A stretch of DNA of 64,000 bases from Acetobacterium wieringae (lineage in GTDB: Bacteria; Bacillota; Clostridia; Eubacteriales; Eubacteriaceae), in the NCBI RefSeq assembly GCF_001766835.1, contig NZ_LKEU01000050.1, forward strand, positions 62,001 to 126,000. The letters are read 5' to 3'. A model generated the notes under the pieces. The model worked only from the letters and a program-made list of their open reading frames with translations, was not told the DNA's origin and searched no databases. The position numbers and the translations under genes were made by a program. Positions 7,843 through 15,899 of the stretch are shown one piece after another (position 1 is the stretch's first letter; every line of letters begins with the position of its first letter).

Positions 7843-9906
7843 TCACCGGTTTGTTTCAATTGCTGCTATTTCGATCTGATTCAACTCAAAAAAATCATAA
7901 AACCACTGGTCTATATCAGCAAGAATCTTGCCCAATCCCACATTGTCGCCACTTTTCTTTAATTCTACGATTCTATCATAAGAATCTTTAAATACCTTAA
8001 TGGTTTCATCTTTAATGTCCGGTATTCCCAGTCGCAACAGGGTGTTGGGATAGTACTCATAAAGCTTATCACCCAGTTTTTTCCCGTAGGACTTAAAGTA
8101 GTAATTATAGAGCTTGCTGTTTAGCAGCAACACCAGAAATTCCTCGGTGATCTGATGATAAAGCCGTGGTTTGAGAATCAAGCCATAAACATCAGCGCTG
8201 AAATAAGCGTGCGCTTCATCAATGGCAAAGCGGTTTTGAGTTGCCTTATAGGGAAAAACGATCTTTCGCCTCTCAAAATGATCCGGATCCCGTCCCCATT
8301 GCAGTTTATACCAGGCCAGTTTGCCGTTTTTGCATTCCCGGCGGTTTTTTAGCTTGTCCCGGTATGCTTCAAGATGTGCAACTAGCTCAGGGTGCTCGTC
8401 AATCGCACTGATCTGGTTGGTATAGAGGATTTGCTTTTGCGGTTTGGCGACTTCAAACGCTTTCACATCCTTGTTCTTGATCCACGGTTTTAACCAACAC
8501 GATTCAAAGCCCGGACGAACCGGATCCGTCACTTCAAAGATAAAAGCCTTGTCGTTTCCAGTGATAATGCCTTGAAAACTGTGGACAACATTATCCAGGG
8601 TAAAGGGGGTTTTGGCCTCAATCTTCTCGATGATTCTCCGGGTCAGCGGTGAATAGAGCCGCCAGGAATCGTCATTCAGCTGAATCTGCGAAAGTTCAAA
8701 GGACTCATAAAAATCGCTTGGCTGATCGGTTTGAACGAGCGATTCGATCAGTTTGGAATAGCTTTCCGGTTTGTGGTTTTTAATAAAGAACCGTTTAACC
8801 TGAATCCTTTGAGCATCATCAATCCGATTCGTTTTAAGCAGTCGGATAATGGCCGGATCAACCCCAACCCCCTCAATCACCCGGAGTCCGTTGAAATCAA
8901 CGATTTCCTGAATTGCAAATGCTTTTCGGATAAAGGCCCGTAACGGTTTTCCATACAAAGCTTCGATAAAATAGCGGGAGGTGATATGGATAAGCTGCCC
9001 CCCCGGTTTTAGCAGTTCCCAGCCCCGATAGATAAAGCAATAGGAAAGATCCCCCTTATCCCGATACACCTCACCGTAGCGGTTTTTTAACTGCTTCATA
9101 TAATCCGTCTGGATTTCTTTATGGCCGACATAAGGCGGGTTCCCGATGACTACATCGACCGACTGCACGGCAACTAATTCTTCGGTCAGAATATCGCCGC
9201 AAAAAATTCCCAGCGGCTTAACGTATTCTTTTCCTTTTAAGGTCAGGATCAGCCGGGTTACCAGACAGGCCATCGGATCCCGGTCAACTCCCAGCAGGCC
9301 GGTTTCCAGCAACTGGCGATGCTGCGTGGCTTGCTGCTCCGGAGTCAGTTCACCACTTCGAACCATAATCGCATCGTATATTGCACTAAGCAGGGATCCG
9401 CTTCCGCAAGCCGGATCGAGAACCCGAAAATCCTGCTGTTGGTTACCCGGTGAAAATGCTTCAAGTACATCCGCCGCCATATACCTGGCGATGTTTTCCG
9501 GAGTATAAAAGACCCCATGGTTTTTCTTGTGATTAAGCAGCAAACTGGCTTCGTAAAGGTTGCCGATCAAGCCGGGATTTTCTCCCGCCAGTGCGGGGGA
9601 TGACTGAATAAATTCAGAGACCCACGCCCATATCTCATCCCCAATAGGCTGAGGCTCTGTCTGCTCCTGCCCCCAGAATGGTGTCTCAAGGGGGCGGCCC
9701 TGCCAGATTGCCAGGACATAATCCAGCGTAAAATTCTTTTTGATGGCCTTCTGGTGGGCTTCAAAGTCAAGGTGCTGATTATCTGCCAGGTATTTTAAAA
9801 CAATGCACTTTAATAAAAAAAGCACATTGGCACTGCGCTCCTCAGCCAAATAGTTATATTTATTAATAAATCGTGTCAGCTTATCTGAAATCTCCTGAAA
9901 CTTCAT
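7843..9906 (-). CDS. Eco57I/TaqI-type adenine DNA methyltransferase without a recognisable nuclease
   Basis: Class I SAM-dependent N6-adenine DNA methyltransferase. SAM motif I is VLDPACGSGSLL (near residue 165) and the catalytic motif IV is NPPY (VIGNPPYVGHKE, near 258). The C-terminal ~300 residues look like a TaqI-type target-recognition domain (WYKLQWGRDPDHFERRKIVFP spans part of it). The N-terminal 150 residues are helical and show no obvious PD-(D/E)XK nuclease motif. No restriction gene flanks it, so it may be an orphan epigenetic methylase or a type IIG enzyme whose nuclease is gone. 687 residues; GAGAGG precedes the ATG. Confidence 0.85.
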   Translation of the reverse strand: MKFQEISDKLTRFINKYNYLAEERSANVLFLLKCIVLKYLADNQHLDFEAHQKAIKKNFTLDYVLAIWQGRPLETPFWGQEQTEPQPIGDEIWAWVSEFIQSSPALAGENPGLIGNLYEASLLLNHKKNHGVFYTPENIARYMAADVLEAFSPGNQQQDFRVLDPACGSGSLLSAIYDAIMVRSGELTPEQQATQHRQLLETGLLGVDRDPMACLVTRLILTLKGKEYVKPLGIFCGDILTEELVAVQSVDVVIGNPPYVGHKEIQTDYMKQLKNRYGEVYRDKGDLSYCFIYRGWELLKPGGQLIHITSRYFIEALYGKPLRAFIRKAFAIQEIVDFNGLRVIEGVGVDPAIIRLLKTNRIDDAQRIQVKRFFIKNHKPESYSKLIESLVQTDQPSDFYESFELSQIQLNDDSWRLYSPLTRRIIEKIEAKTPFTLDNVVHSFQGIITGNDKAFIFEVTDPVRPGFESCWLKPWIKNKDVKAFEVAKPQKQILYTNQISAIDEHPELVAHLEAYRDKLKNRRECKNGKLAWYKLQWGRDPDHFERRKIVFPYKATQNRFAIDEAHAYFSADVYGLILKPRLYHQITEEFLVLLLNSKLYNYYFKSYGKKLGDKLYEYYPNTLLRLGIPDIKDETIKVFKDSYDRIVELKKSGDNVGLGKILADIDQWFYDFFELNQIEIAAIETNR

Positions 9907-9996
9907 TAAAACCTCTCTTTAATTGATGTTAGCGTTATCTTGTTATTATACCATTATTTGCCTGAAAAAGATAAAGAAAAGGCTGAAATAAACAAA

Positions 9997-10032
9997 TCAA
10001 AAAAATCCGGAGAATCGCTTCTCCAGATTTTA
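9997..10032 (-). terminator. Terminator of the zinc-ribbon gene
   Basis: Stem AAATCtGGAGAA / TTCTCCgGATTT with loop GCGA, followed on the minus strand by TTTTTTG, about 35 bp after the stop of the zinc-ribbon protein gene. Confidence 0.8.
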
Positions 10033-10065
10033 AAATGACGCTAATTTAAAAGTTCATCACCATAA

Positions 10066-11439
10066 TCAGAACAATCTGATTTCGGTGATAGCGGTGTCAT
10101 GTTCACCATCCGCAGGTCCCGCCACCGCCGAATCGATGACAAAAACAACTGAGTCACCAGGATTAATGGTGACCGGGCTGATTGAGATCACCTGTTCATC
10201 CCGGATCCGTTCAAGAATCATGTTGGCCACTGGGCTGGTATTAACATACATCACCAGTCCCCGAACACTACCATTTTCAGCAAAGGATGTAGTAGTCTTG
10301 ACGTAACCGTTTTTAATGGCCACTCCATGAATGGTCAGTGCGGAGGTTCCGTTATAGACACATTGAACATACTCACCAATCCCATCGCCAGACACCCCTT
10401 CAACCCAGGCGGTATTATCACTGCCATCCATCACGTTCCCGACATAATAACTGATCCCAGCCATGTCCGGTAGGGTCGAAGACGCATAGAGACTAAAATT
10501 CGCATAGTCCCAACCGGTGGCAGTGCCGCTTCCCGAGTCGGACCCTTCTGACTCGGATCCACCAGAGGTGGTTGGAATATCATTGATAACGTATTTGCCT
10601 TCAATTATTTTACTGGCAAAACCAGCCCCATTGACTTCAATGGCATTGATTGTTTTTTCACCTTTTGTCAAGGTAATCGGTTCTGTATATACGATTGAAC
10701 TGACTGTGGGCTGGGATCCATCCGTCGTGTAAAAAACCATATCATTGGCATCCGCCTTAACGATTTCCAGTTTTTGTTCCCCCTGATAGGTTCCCGGATT
10801 CAGATTAAAGGATGGCGCTTTAACCGTATAGCTACTTTTCTGATCGGCATATTTACTGTCTCCGGTAACTTCGGAGGCCCGATCCAGCAGAGCAAAAAGA
10901 TCCGTTTCTGATACTCCGGCCTGAATTTCCGAAGCAATATAGGCATCAAAGATCATTTTTAATTTTTCTGAGTTTTTTTCTTTTCGGATTGCTTCTTCGA
11001 AGAAGGTATTGGCCATTTTATAATTGCCCGCCCCGGTGTAAGCTTTGGCTTTTCCAAAAATTGCTGCAGCGCTATTCGGATCCAGCTTTAACACTCCATC
11101 GAAGGCCACCAGTGCTTCGCTATAATTTTGAACGGCCAGTAAATCTTCGCCATTTGTAAGACCGCTGTTAACGGCATTGATTTTTTGAAAATTAATAAAT
11201 CCAAAAACGGCTCCGGCAATCAGAAAGACTCCGACCACCACCGCAATTGCAATAATGATCCCCTTATTCTTTCCCTGATGTCCAGTTTTACGATCCGGAA
11301 TCCCACTTTCTATTTTTTCCCGGTTCGTGTCCTCCGTTACCTGAGACTCCCACTTTTCCAGGCTCCGGATCGGATTTCCGCAGTTCTGACAAAACAGGCT
11401 GGATGCTTCGTTCTCGTGGCCGCATTTTTCGCATTTCAT
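10066..11439 (-). CDS. Zinc-ribbon, TPR, chitobiase-C and NADase-type glycan-binding membrane protein
   Basis: Multidomain membrane protein of unknown role. It opens with a four-cysteine zinc ribbon (CEKCGHENEASSLFCQNC), followed by one membrane helix (IIIAIAVVVGVFLIAGAVFG, residues ~60-80), TPR-like helices (~88-170), a chitobiase/hexosaminidase C-terminal-like beta domain (~205-285, with YTTDGSQPT), a serine/glycine linker, and a C-terminal discoidin-like domain (GNVMDGSDNTAWVEG). This architecture recurs in clostridial surface proteins; the last domain is expected to bind sugars outside the cell while the zinc ribbon is cytoplasmic. Substrate and partners are unknown. It is monocistronic with its own terminator. 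Confidence 0.75.
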   Translation of the reverse strand: MKCEKCGHENEASSLFCQNCGNPIRSLEKWESQVTEDTNREKIESGIPDRKTGHQGKNKGIIIAIAVVVGVFLIAGAVFGFINFQKINAVNSGLTNGEDLLAVQNYSEALVAFDGVLKLDPNSAAAIFGKAKAYTGAGNYKMANTFFEEAIRKEKNSEKLKMIFDAYIASEIQAGVSETDLFALLDRASEVTGDSKYADQKSSYTVKAPSFNLNPGTYQGEQKLEIVKADANDMVFYTTDGSQPTVSSIVYTEPITLTKGEKTINAIEVNGAGFASKIIEGKYVINDIPTTSGGSESEGSDSGSGTATGWDYANFSLYASSTLPDMAGISYYVGNVMDGSDNTAWVEGVSGDGIGEYVQCVYNGTSALTIHGVAIKNGYVKTTTSFAENGSVRGLVMYVNTSPVANMILERIRDEQVISISPVTINPGDSVVFVIDSAVAGPADGEHDTAITEIRLF

Positions 11440-11603
11440 CTTAATCTCACCCCTTCAAAAACAGAATTGGCAGTTTTTTTAATCACTTATTTGTTTCTGA
11501 CGCTTCCAACTTGATTACTGATTGAGCATACAAATTGTTTACCCATTTATAGTTCAATTAATCTCAGCGTAAAATTAATTCAAATCAACTTCTGATTTTG
11601 GGC

Positions 11604-11636
11604 ATAAAAAAAACGACCATCTCATGCCGTTTTTAA
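11604..11636 (-). terminator. Terminator of tRNA-Leu
   Basis: AAAAACG ... CGTTTTT stem with an imperfect inner part, ending in an eight-T run on the minus strand, 11 bp after the tRNA 3' end. Confidence 0.65.
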
Positions 11637-11646
11637 AAATTCTAAA

Positions 11647-11731
11647 TGGTGCGAGAGACGGGAGTCGAACCCGTACGCCTTGCGACACACGCCTCTGAAA
11701 CGTGCTTGTCTGCCAGTTCCAACACTCTCGC
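11647..11731 (-). tRNA. tRNA-Leu (anticodon CAG)
   Basis: Class II tRNA of 85 nt with encoded CCA. The acceptor stem is GCGAGAG / CTCTCGC with discriminator A, the T-loop reads GGTTCGACTCC, and the anticodon arm CACGT-TTCAGAG-GCGTG places CAG at positions 34-36. A long variable arm (TGTCGCAAGGCGTA) is as expected for leucine tRNAs. It stands alone with its own promoter and terminator. Confidence 0.95.
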
Positions 11732-11755
11732 ATAAATCATTTTGAACACCACTAT

Positions 11756-11784
11756 AGAATACACGCTTTTATACAAATTGTCAA
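11756..11784 (-). promoter_or_regulatory. Promoter of tRNA-Leu
   Basis: TTGACA, 17-bp spacer, TATTCT, ending about 25 bp before the tRNA 5' end. A strong -35 is typical of stable-RNA genes. Confidence 0.7.
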
Positions 11785-11825
11785 GTCATATTCAAAACTT
11801 TTTTGGTATTTTTATTTTACACCAG

Positions 11826-12098
11826 TCAATTGAGTCCTTTAATATAGAATAACAGCACCGACCCGATCTGAAGCGCAATAATTATCGGAATTCCCCAGAC
11901 AAACAAAGTATGCCTGGTTTTATGGTGAAAAACCCGCATCCCCAGCAGTCCGCCAATAGAGCCGCCAATCAGGCATAAGCCCATCAGGGTTTTCTCCGGA
12001 ATCCGCCAGACCGCTTTTTTTGAACGCCGTTTGTCCTGCCAAAACAGTCCAAAGGTAAGTAGATTAACAAGAATCAGATAGAGTATTATATAGTTCAT
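11826..12098 (-). CDS. DUF1294 membrane protein
   Basis: Small integral membrane protein (90 residues). It has an N-terminal membrane helix (YIILYLILVNLLTFGLFW), the DUF1294 signature region DKRRSKKAVWRIPEKTL, a glycine-rich segment (LCLIGGSIGGLLGM), then FHHKTRHTLF and a last helix. The biochemical role of DUF1294 is unknown. It lies 13 bp after the second GntR gene and is probably the last cistron of the methyltransferase operon, which may just be read-through. Confidence 0.85.
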   Translation of the reverse strand: MNYIILYLILVNLLTFGLFWQDKRRSKKAVWRIPEKTLMGLCLIGGSIGGLLGMRVFHHKTRHTLFVWGIPIIIALQIGSVLLFYIKGLN

Positions 12099-12111
12099 TT
12101 CTTATTTTTCC

Positions 12112-12801
12112 TTATTCGTAAAATGATTTTCCATTCAACTCAATATTTTCACCTAACACATACAAGGTTCTTTTACCAATCGGATGATCGGTTATGGTTG
12201 AGAAAAATATATTTATGCAAAACATTGGCATGTTTTCATCAATTAACAGTCGGTTTGAGATGTATTTATTGGGATAATCCATGGTCACTTCAATGCTTTT
12301 TTTTACCTCAAAACTATTAAAAATTCGATGCATGATGGCAATGTTTTTCTCGGCTTTTTTTTCAATCCCTGCACTCAGGTAACGACCAGTAAGAAACAGC
12401 GAATCGATGCTGTAGCCCACCGGCATTGCATCCGAAAAATACATCCGTCTGATTTCAAGCGTCTTTAATTCCCGTCGCTCGCCTTTTAATTTTGTCATCG
12501 AAATCAGGATATCTTCAGTCTGGATGTCTGTTATTTCTTCATTGATGTTTCCCTCCAGGGAAAAATTGACTAAAAAAAGATCCTTCTCTCGCTCTTTGAC
12601 AAACGTCCCGACGCGTTCAATCGAGACCAGATAGCCCTTGTTTACCAGCGTGGCCAGGCTTTTTCGGACCGTCACCCCACTGGTATTATATTTTTCAGCC
12701 AGCTCCTGATTGGTCGGTAATTTTTCATTGGGTTTAAGTGAACCACTTCTGATCTCAGACAGAATATCGTTGACAATTCGTTCGTATATTTTTACTTTCA
12801 T
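12112..12801 (-). CDS. GntR-family (HutC/UTRA) transcriptional regulator
   Basis: Ligand-responsive DNA-binding repressor of 229 residues. Residues ~5-70 form the GntR winged helix (KLPTNQELAEKYNTSGVTVR, then GYLVSIERVGTFV), and residues ~90-225 a UTRA effector-binding domain (LEIRRMYFSDAMPVGYSIDS). AAGGACTT precedes the ATG. It is 14 bp after a second GntR gene and in the same transcript as an MttB-like methyltransferase and corrinoid protein, so it probably senses the methylated substrate or a product; the ligand cannot be read from the sequence. Local regulation of the operon is the simplest role, and the cbiM promoter carries a HutC-like dyad. Confidence 0.88.
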   Translation of the reverse strand: MKVKIYERIVNDILSEIRSGSLKPNEKLPTNQELAEKYNTSGVTVRKSLATLVNKGYLVSIERVGTFVKEREKDLFLVNFSLEGNINEEITDIQTEDILISMTKLKGERRELKTLEIRRMYFSDAMPVGYSIDSLFLTGRYLSAGIEKKAEKNIAIMHRIFNSFEVKKSIEVTMDYPNKYISNRLLIDENMPMFCINIFFSTITDHPIGKRTLYVLGENIELNGKSFYE

Positions 12802-12815
12802 TTAAGTCCTTCAAT

Positions 12816-13514
12816 CTATTCCTGATAAGACGTTCCACGGACGCAGCACCATTCACGCTTAATAAACAGCTGACGAAAACCCATGGGTTCATTATCGTCT
12901 AATATTTTTTGGGTAATTTGCATCACTGGCGTTTCTTCCGGGATTTTTAGAATTTCTGCCACTTCCCGATCACAATTCATCGCCGTCACATTCATCCTGC
13001 CCTGCATTTGAAACAATTTGTTTTTCTGCGACAATATTTCACTGAAACTGGTATATTCAAAATTATCGTTCCAAACAGTAATTCCCGGAAAATAGGGAAT
13101 GTACTGAATATCATAGGCAATCGGCTTTTCCTCATAAAGCAGTACCCAGCGGACATAAACAACCCGGGCGTTGGGGGCTACCCGCAGATGGTAAACCAAA
13201 TCAATGGTCGGTTTGATAATTTCCGATCCCAACAGTTCGACCCGTTGGTACGGTTTTTTTAAGAGCTGTTCGGTTTTTAATGAAATCAGGTATTTATCGT
13301 TACTTTTTTCAAGTACATAATTCCCTTTTCCCGGTATCGAATAAATATAGCCTTCATCAATTAACTTCGAAATGGCATTACGGATGGTGATGCGACTGAC
13401 ACCATATTCATCAGCCAGGGTATTTTCCGGCGGGATGGCGGAATTGATGGCATAAAAATTCTTCTGGATCTTGTATTTAATGCTATCGGCAATTTCTTCA
13501 TATTTGTGATTAAT
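12816..13514 (-). CDS. GntR-family (HutC/UTRA) regulator with apparent ATT start
   Basis: Second GntR/UTRA regulator, 232 residues from the proposed start. Translation gives NHKYEEIADSIKYKIQKNF at the N-terminus, the winged-helix core ENTLADEYGVSRITIRNAIS, and the wing GYIYSIPGKGNYV, then a UTRA domain (VYVRWVLLYEEKPIAYDIQY). The frame is closed by TAA eight codons upstream of the first useful codon, and no ATG, GTG or TTG occurs before the HTH; the first fitting initiator is ATT, which overlaps the TAA stop of the corrinoid gene (ATTAA) and has GGAGGGGGG upstream. A start at the internal TTG (13232) would delete the whole DNA-binding domain. A sequencing error or frameshift is the alternative. 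Confidence 0.8.
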   Translation of the reverse strand: MNHKYEEIADSIKYKIQKNFYAINSAIPPENTLADEYGVSRITIRNAISKLIDEGYIYSIPGKGNYVLEKSNDKYLISLKTEQLLKKPYQRVELLGSEIIKPTIDLVYHLRVAPNARVVYVRWVLLYEEKPIAYDIQYIPYFPGITVWNDNFEYTSFSEILSQKNKLFQMQGRMNVTAMNCDREVAEILKIPEETPVMQITQKILDDNEPMGFRQLFIKREWCCVRGTSYQE

Positions 13515-14190
13515 GCGCTTCGCCCCCCTCCGTTATCCAAGTTTTGCATTGCTTGACCCCTTCATAGACATCATGAGCAAAGGCATCCACTCCGGTGTAT
13601 TCAATTGCCTGGCGATGGGTCGAGAGTCCCCCGACAATAATTTTAACCTGATCCCTGATTCCAGCAGCCACCAGAGCGTCATTCACGGCTTTGATATAGC
13701 GGACCCCTTCGGCGAGAATTGAGCTGATGGCAATCACATCGGGCTTTAATTTGATGGTTTCTGCCAAAATTTCCTGGGCGGTAATGTTAATCCCCAGATC
13801 AATGACCTCAAAATTTGACATCAACGCAGCACTCTTAAAAATTGACTTGCCAATATCATGCAGATCCCGCTCGATGGTGCACAGTAGAATCCGACCAATC
13901 GGTTCACCCGATCCCTCATTGATCAGCTTCAGACTCGGCAATTTTAACACTTCTTCAAAAATGATGCCCGCCATCATTAAATCGGTCACACCATACCGCC
14001 CCTCTTCAAAATAATGACCGATGTGATCCAGACCAAGCTGGATCGCTTCGACAATCTGGGCCTGGGATGCGCCCTCTCGAATCGCATAATTGACAAGTTT
14101 AAGCACTTTTTTTTCTTCAATTTTTTTCATGGCCTCGACAATACTCTCAAAAGTAGTTGTATTCATGGCATGATTAGTCGATATATTCAT
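13510..14190 (-). CDS. Corrinoid protein of a methyltransferase system (MttC/MtbC-like)
   Basis: Methyl carrier of 226 residues that holds a corrinoid cofactor between two methyltransferases. An N-terminal four-helix cap (residues ~10-95) precedes the Rossmann-type B12 domain with the lower-ligand motif DLHDIG (ERDLHDIGKSIF) and downstream GLSTHRQAIEYTGVDAFA. Its start overlaps the end of the MttB-like gene by 17 bp, indicating coupled translation; a later ATG (reading MNTTTF) is possible. It would accept a methyl group from the upstream MttB-like enzyme; the methyl-THF methyltransferase partner is not in this operon, but one is encoded at 18257. Confidence 0.92.
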   Translation of the reverse strand: MNISTNHAMNTTTFESIVEAMKKIEEKKVLKLVNYAIREGASQAQIVEAIQLGLDHIGHYFEEGRYGVTDLMMAGIIFEEVLKLPSLKLINEGSGEPIGRILLCTIERDLHDIGKSIFKSAALMSNFEVIDLGINITAQEILAETIKLKPDVIAISSILAEGVRYIKAVNDALVAAGIRDQVKIIVGGLSTHRQAIEYTGVDAFAHDVYEGVKQCKTWITEGGEAH

Positions 14191-15565
14191 CTGGCAGGTA
14201 ACCCCTTATTATTTTAATCTGTTCTTTAGTTGGTGCGGTAAATTGATAACTATCTAAACGCCTGATAATCTCATCGTCGGTCTCTTTTAGTACCGCTGCC
14301 TTTGTTTTCCCTTCCCCAAAACCATGGGGCCGATATTGCTTTCTGATTAATTTAAGGTTTCGTGAAGAGATGTAATTTCCGGTTGATCCCACCTTCAGGA
14401 TTTCATCCATCATCGTCGTGACATCATTAATTTCCATTCCCTGGACAAAGTCTTTTAAACTTAAGAAAGCATATTCATCCAGAATATATTTATTATAATT
14501 AATTGTTTTTAAAGCATCTTCCATCCCAAAGCTATGCATCAGACAATCGACCTCTGCCAGCAGAGTTGAGAGCAGATTGATCCCGCTTTCAAAACCACTT
14601 TGATAATCGAGGTATTTTGAGTCGGTAAATGTACCGCCGGCCCGAAATGGAATTTTGTAATATTCTGCCATCCCCTTTGCCGCCAGTGTAAACAATGCCG
14701 TTGCAGGACTCCCAACTAATGTTTCGGCCTTGAACGGATCCACTCCAAATAGCGGCAAACCATAAATAATTGGCAGACCGGGGCTTTGAATCTGAGCAAA
14801 GACAATTCCAGCAATAATTCCGGCGTTGGCCAGCAGAAAATTACCGCCGGGAGTGGGCGGCGCTGTTAAACCGCTTAATCCACTGCCGCAGGCAATCATC
14901 AGTGGTTGATTTTCCAGACAATGAACGGTAATCACTTCCGTTGTTGAATGCCCCATAATCATCGGCGCCGATACATTGACATTACCAAGCACGACCGGTT
15001 TATGGTCAATGCCACGGTAGCGTTTAACCATTGCAATGCAAGCGCAGGACTCTTCCTGACTACCGACAATTGAAAGGCAAGGTTTATCAGAGAATTTTAA
15101 AAGCATCGCCATCCGATAGGCGCTTCGCAAGTCCAGAGGAATATCGAAGGGTTCAATGGTATAGGGGCTAGCCATTTTAATTAGCTGATTCTGCTGATTG
15201 AGTTTGGTAAAATTCACATAATCCCTTCGGGTTCCCAACGCAATCGCTTCATTTCGAGATACATAGGTTCCACCATAAGCTGGCAGGGTGCAAATTTCAC
15301 CCTTTCCGACTACCACACGGCCGCTATTTGAATAGACAGGAAAGGCAGAAGGAACCAATTTGAGACTTTCTTCAACCAGCGGCGCATCAAGAAAAACCTG
15401 TTTACCATCAACTCTGGCCCCGGCTTTTCTGAAAATCTCCTGTGCTTCATTCGAAAAAACAGTGATCCCCATGGTTTTTAAAAGTTTCAGTGACTGTTCA
15501 TGGATAAGATCACATTCTTTTTTCGAAATGCTAAGCGTTAATTTCATGATCACTGCCCCCTGCAT
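14174..15565 (-). CDS. MttB-family (trimethylamine methyltransferase-like) methyltransferase, no pyrrolysine
   Basis: Substrate:corrinoid methyltransferase of 463 residues. It has the MttB-family TIM-barrel fold with blocks such as GRVVVGKGEICTLPAYGGTY, PLMIACGSGLSGLTAPPTPG and FTDSKYLDYQSGFESGI. The reading frame is continuous, so the in-frame TAG (pyrrolysine) codon of true trimethylamine methyltransferases is absent; related enzymes act on other quaternary amines such as glycine betaine, proline betaine or carnitine. The real substrate cannot be read off. A nearer ATG at MKLTLSISKK (15550) is an alternative start. First gene of an operon with a corrinoid protein and two GntR regulators. 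Confidence 0.88.
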   Translation of the reverse strand: MQGAVIMKLTLSISKKECDLIHEQSLKLLKTMGITVFSNEAQEIFRKAGARVDGKQVFLDAPLVEESLKLVPSAFPVYSNSGRVVVGKGEICTLPAYGGTYVSRNEAIALGTRRDYVNFTKLNQQNQLIKMASPYTIEPFDIPLDLRSAYRMAMLLKFSDKPCLSIVGSQEESCACIAMVKRYRGIDHKPVVLGNVNVSAPMIMGHSTTEVITVHCLENQPLMIACGSGLSGLTAPPTPGGNFLLANAGIIAGIVFAQIQSPGLPIIYGLPLFGVDPFKAETLVGSPATALFTLAAKGMAEYYKIPFRAGGTFTDSKYLDYQSGFESGINLLSTLLAEVDCLMHSFGMEDALKTINYNKYILDEYAFLSLKDFVQGMEINDVTTMMDEILKVGSTGNYISSRNLKLIRKQYRPHGFGEGKTKAAVLKETDDEIIRRLDSYQFTAPTKEQIKIIRGYLPDEYID

Positions 15566-15632
15566 CCCCTCAATTTTGATACATTTTAAGATTATATCAC
15601 AATAACCCCGGTTTGTTTACCGTTTCATCATG

Positions 15633-15686
15633 ATAATTTCAGGTCTCATTCTTTACTGAATAATTTCAGGTCTCAATCTTTACTGA
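15633..15686. repeat. Tandem 27-bp direct repeat (two copies)
   Basis: Two adjacent 27-bp units, each starting ATAATTTCAGGTCTCA and ending TCTTTACTGA, that differ at one base. They lie upstream of the MttB-like promoter. They could be tandem activator or repressor sites or the remnant of a mobile-element end. Confidence 0.8.
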
Positions 15687-15778
15687 TTTTTACCTTTGCA
15701 GGTTGTAATCATATCTGGGATTTTTTGTGCCGGATGCTGGGTAACACAGTTATAAGGCTTACTAAACCATTAACTTAA

Positions 15779-15803
15779 ACAAACCGCATGCAATACGGTT
15801 TGT
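15779..15803. repeat. Inverted repeat ACAAACCG / CGGTTTGT
   Basis: Perfect 8-bp arms around a 9-bp spacer. The half-site CGGTTTGT recurs at 15609-15616, next to the MttB-like -10. It lies after the DUF1638 gene, but no T-run follows on the minus strand, so an operator is more likely than a terminator. Confidence 0.55.
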
Positions 15804-15899
15804 AAACTTATTATTTGTAAAAACTGCCCCATTTTTTTAGCGATTATCAGCACCAAATTTTTTCTACACTCCTGAAATGAATCAAGCTGACTCAGCATC

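Larger units (their letters stand above)
15566..15899. other. Intergenic region upstream of the first MttB-like operon
   Basis: No gene. An extended -10 (TGATATAAT on the minus strand, -10 at 15591-15596) about 25 bp before the MttB-like start is the likely promoter; no good -35 is seen. The region also holds a tandem 27-bp repeat and three copies of CGGTTTGT, listed separately. Confidence 0.5.

Noticed and set aside
13361..13549. Small minus-strand ORF overlapping the GntR start
   Set aside because: It is a frame shadow of the GntR winged-helix region and the corrinoid gene end; the residues are arginine/serine-rich and have no family resemblance.
15633..15803. CRISPR array
   Set aside because: Only two adjacent repeat units without spacers and no cas genes.
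15779..15803. Terminator after the DUF1638 gene
   Set aside because: The inverted repeat has no T-run after it on the minus strand and is 100 bp from the stop.
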